Shown here piece by piece: positions 62,200-64,000 of a stretch of DNA of 64,000 bases. The number at the start of each line of letters is the position of its first letter. Positions within the stretch are counted from its first letter, which is position 1. A program made the translations under genes and the position numbers. Source of the stretch: Streptomyces sp. ALI-76-A (GTDB lineage: Bacteria > Actinomycetota > Actinomycetes > Streptomycetales > Streptomycetaceae); the NCBI RefSeq assembly GCF_030287445.1, contig NZ_JASVWB010000002.1:930001-994000 (forward strand). Direction: 5' to 3'. Under the pieces are notes generated by a model. It made no database searches. It was not told the DNA's origin and saw only the letters and a program-made list of their open reading frames with translations.

Positions 62200-62290
62200 A
62201 CTAGCCATTGATGCTGGTGACGGTAGTCGTAGCCCTTGTCACCGTACAGCTTGGCGGGCTGCCAGCGTCGCGGGCCGCGACGTGAGCGGA
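62200..62290 (-). pseudogene. IS5-type transposase fragment
   Basis: The complement reads RRGPRRWQPAKLYGDKGYDY followed by RHQHQWL before losing similarity. This corresponds to the conserved DKGYDYRHHR motif of Streptomyces IS5-family transposases. Only about 30 codons remain and no ends are seen, so it is an old remnant. Confidence 0.65.
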
Positions 62291-62310
62291 TGGGTGAGAA
62301 CCCCGTGGTG

Positions 62311-63240
62311 TCAGCCCTCGGGAGTGCTCGGCCCTGGCGGTCGTCGGGTTTTGGTTTGTTGTTGCGAGTCCCGGTGTAGGTCACGGATGGCGTCCGCCAG
62401 GTCGGCGAGGTCGGACAGGTCAATGTTGCGCGGGTTGGCTCCATACCTGACTAGACCGAGGAGGCGGTGCAGGATGTCGGCTTCCTGTTGTTGCCGGTGC
62501 CACTCCGGGCTGTCCAGGTCGCCGGCGTCGGGGGGCTGCGGCGGGGTGCTGCGGAACCGCTCATCCTCGGCTATGCAGTCCCGTAGGGCCGTTGGCCACA
62601 CAAGTGGAACCGGCTCGGGGTTGCTCTTGGTTTCGGAGCCGCGGACCGCCAGGATGACCCGTGCCTCCTGTGACCGGTCGACGCGCTCTTGAAGGTCACT
62701 GATGGCGGCCAGTTGGGCTGCAATGCGGCGGATTTGTTGCGCGTGTTGGCGGGCCCAGTCTCGTTCGGCGCGCCGACTTCGTCGCTCGCGGGCCTGTTCG
62801 ACGCGCTCGCTCTGGGTGCGCGGCACCGTGCCGTCTGGTCGGGTGTAGGCCCGGCTGAGCTGGAGGTGTCGCCGCTCCGCTGCCTGGCGCCCGCTGAGTT
62901 CCTGCCATTGGGCGATGCGCGCCCAGGTGATCTTTTTGGTGCGGGCGAGGGAGGTGAGTTTCAGTTCGTCGTGGTCGAGCTTTTCGCGCAGCATCCGGAT
63001 GGCCAGCAGCGCGGCGAGCAGGTCCGCGTCGGTGGCGTCGGGCAGCAGAGTGCCGTCGGCTCGCTGGCAGATGCGGTCGTAGTTCCGGGCGATGTCCATC
63101 AGTCGCCCCGGCGAGCTGCCGCTGCGTGAGGGAAGCCGGCGGCCGCCCGAGGGAGTCTGGGTCAGGCGTGCCCATGCCTGGTCCCGGTTGTGCTGGGCGT
63201 CCGGGTGCGGCTGCTCTCCAGAGTCGGATGTCGTCCTCAT
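62311..63240 (-). CDS. Streptomyces helical regulator-like hypothetical protein
   Basis: A 309-residue protein from ATG 63240. Its middle has DADLLAALLAIRMLREKLDH, LTSLARTKKITWARIAQWQE and LSGRQAAERRHLQLSRAY, the pattern of actinomycete proteins annotated as Hsp18-type transcriptional regulators, with a helix-turn-helix in the WARIAQWQELSGRQAAERR segment. The rest is long, charged helix (ERVEQARERRSRRAERDWAR) and a Pro-rich tail. It is coupled by an ATGA overlap to the gene at 63237-63485. Exact role unknown. Confidence 0.7.
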   Translation of the reverse strand: MRTTSDSGEQPHPDAQHNRDQAWARLTQTPSGGRRLPSRSGSSPGRLMDIARNYDRICQRADGTLLPDATDADLLAALLAIRMLREKLDHDELKLTSLARTKKITWARIAQWQELSGRQAAERRHLQLSRAYTRPDGTVPRTQSERVEQARERRSRRAERDWARQHAQQIRRIAAQLAAISDLQERVDRSQEARVILAVRGSETKSNPEPVPLVWPTALRDCIAEDERFRSTPPQPPDAGDLDSPEWHRQQQEADILHRLLGLVRYGANPRNIDLSDLADLADAIRDLHRDSQQQTKTRRPPGPSTPEG

Positions 63241-63485
63241 GACGACTCCTCGCGTCGTCTTGAGGACGACGTTTCCGTCCCCTGCGATGGGGCGGGATCT
63301 CGCTCTGTCCTCGCTCGGGCGGCTAAGATGGCGGCCTGCTGCGTCCGTACGGCCTGCTCCCGCTCCTGACGAGGGCGCCTGCGGCGCCAGGCGGTGCGGA
63401 CAGCGCCAGCGGTGGCAGCTGTGAGTGCGAACATCACGGCAGCGATGTATTGAGCGCTGACGTCATGGATGAAGGATGTCGACAT
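63237..63485 (-). CDS. small membrane protein upstream of the regulator-like gene
   Basis: An 82-residue protein from ATG 63485 (STSFIHDVSAQYIAAVMF, then ALTAATAGAVRTAWRRRRPR). It has a short lumenal or extracytoplasmic N-terminus, one membrane helix and a long basic, Ala/Arg-rich cytoplasmic tail. Its stop overlaps the start of the next gene (ATGA at 63237-63240), so the pair is translated together. Function not known. Confidence 0.6.
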   Translation of the reverse strand: MSTSFIHDVSAQYIAAVMFALTAATAGAVRTAWRRRRPRQEREQAVRTQQAAILAARARTERDPAPSQGTETSSSRRREESS

Positions 63486-64000
63486 GGCTGGATCGGCGCA
63501 CGTCATCCGTGTGCGCCTGGCTCCTCAGAAGAGTCGGAGGTACAGAGATTGTCACTTTGCATGTGCGAAGCCACCCCGACGGCGTCGCCCAGGCACTGCA
63601 AGAAAACGGCTTGAGACGGCCCCATGAGCGGCTCGTTCCCAGACGGAAGTCTGCCGGGCTCAGCCCGGCTGCATGTGCACTCTCGCCGCTCCGGCAATAA
63701 GCGCCACCGTGCGCCACCCCGCCTTAGGGTGCATACGTGACAAAAGGACGTCGAAATCCCGAAAGGAATGTCGTCCTCCGGCTGCTCTCAGGCCACCGCA
63801 CACATGCACATCCCGACCAACTTGGGCTTCTCTACGGCTTGTTGCGCGACTCCGTCGCTATCATGCCGCCGCATATGAGCCGGACCGGAGCCGGTTCGTC
63901 GTGGCCAGTCAGTTCGGGGCGATGCCCACCGACCTCTGCACGGGGGCGTCACAGTACCGGGAGGGCCGAGGTTCACTCGGTCACAAGCCGATCGCGTCCA
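63486..64000. other. 515 bp to the right edge, no supported gene
   Basis: A plus-strand frame opens at GTG 63737 (VTKGRRNPERNVVLRLLSGH) and stays open to the window end, but codon use and similarity do not support it. A frame at 63476-63700 also lacks a family. This may be an intergenic region or the edge of a gene continued outside the window. Confidence 0.3.

Noticed and set aside
1..64000. tRNA or rRNA genes
   Set aside because: No cloverleaf-like sequence with T-loop (GGTTCRANYCC) in a suitable context and no ribosomal RNA segment was noticed; a tRNAscan-SE/Rfam run would settle this.

Overview
The window is high-GC actinobacterial chromosome, almost certainly Streptomyces. It carries a sortase-anchored chaplin, an SsgA-like sporulation protein, an NsdA-type developmental regulator, a PAS/SpoIIE-type phosphatase and an orphan DUF397 protein. 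GTG starts and ATGA/GTGA gene overlaps are common.

Layout. 1-8 kb: a dimethyl-sulfone monooxygenase (sfnG, cut by the window edge) divergent from a LysR regulator, a MarR-controlled MMPL exporter, an NmrA-like reductase, and a photolyase and a MerR regulator truncated against each other. 8.5-24 kb: stress and development genes (SPW membrane protein, GlsB-like protein, GNAT, deaminase, long chaplin, S33 exopeptidase, baeRF-type protein, SsgA-like protein, SpoIIE phosphatase, NsdA-like regulator, kinase-fold proteins, Usp), with a degenerate repeat tract at 22.4-22.8 kb. 24.3-34 kb: an acyl-CoA catabolic operon (two lipid-transfer thiolases, a DUF35 OB-fold protein, a crotonase) divergent from an acyl-CoA ligase, then an LtaS-like sulfatase and a second acyl-CoA ligase. 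34-39 kb: a scar region with a frameshifted and truncated penicillin-acylase gene, MazG and HTH remnants, and a complete IS1182-type element (24-bp perfect inverted repeats) inserted in an older transposase remnant.

39.4-61.4 kb: a compact biosynthetic gene cluster that I do not recognise as a known pathway. It encodes an AvtA-like aminotransferase, an MFS exporter, an ATP-grasp ligase, a TauD-type dioxygenase, a protein of unknown function, a two-module NRPS (A-T-C-A-T-E-TE), a LysA-type decarboxylase, a cystathionine-gamma-synthase-type PLP enzyme, a divergent IMP dehydrogenase, an acyl-CoA-dehydrogenase-like flavoprotein, an F420-type oxidoreductase and a second ATP-grasp ligase. Dioxygenase, unknown protein, NRPS and decarboxylase are chained by 4-bp GTGA overlaps, and the PLP enzyme follows after 44 bp.

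Two features stand out. The thioesterase nucleophile is Cys (GWCMG) instead of Ser, as in enzymes that close strained beta-lactone and beta-lactam rings. The IMP dehydrogenase is of the Tritrichomonas-like type, has its own upstream region, and looks like a candidate resistant target. My working hypothesis is a small, amino-acid-derived, D-configured peptide antimetabolite, possibly with a strained ring, that acts on guanine-nucleotide synthesis. No MbtH, phosphopantetheinyl transferase or pathway-specific regulator is visible inside the cluster.

61.4-64 kb: a gene remnant, a hairpin, a DUF6924-like protein, an IS5-type remnant and a coupled pair of Streptomyces hypothetical proteins.
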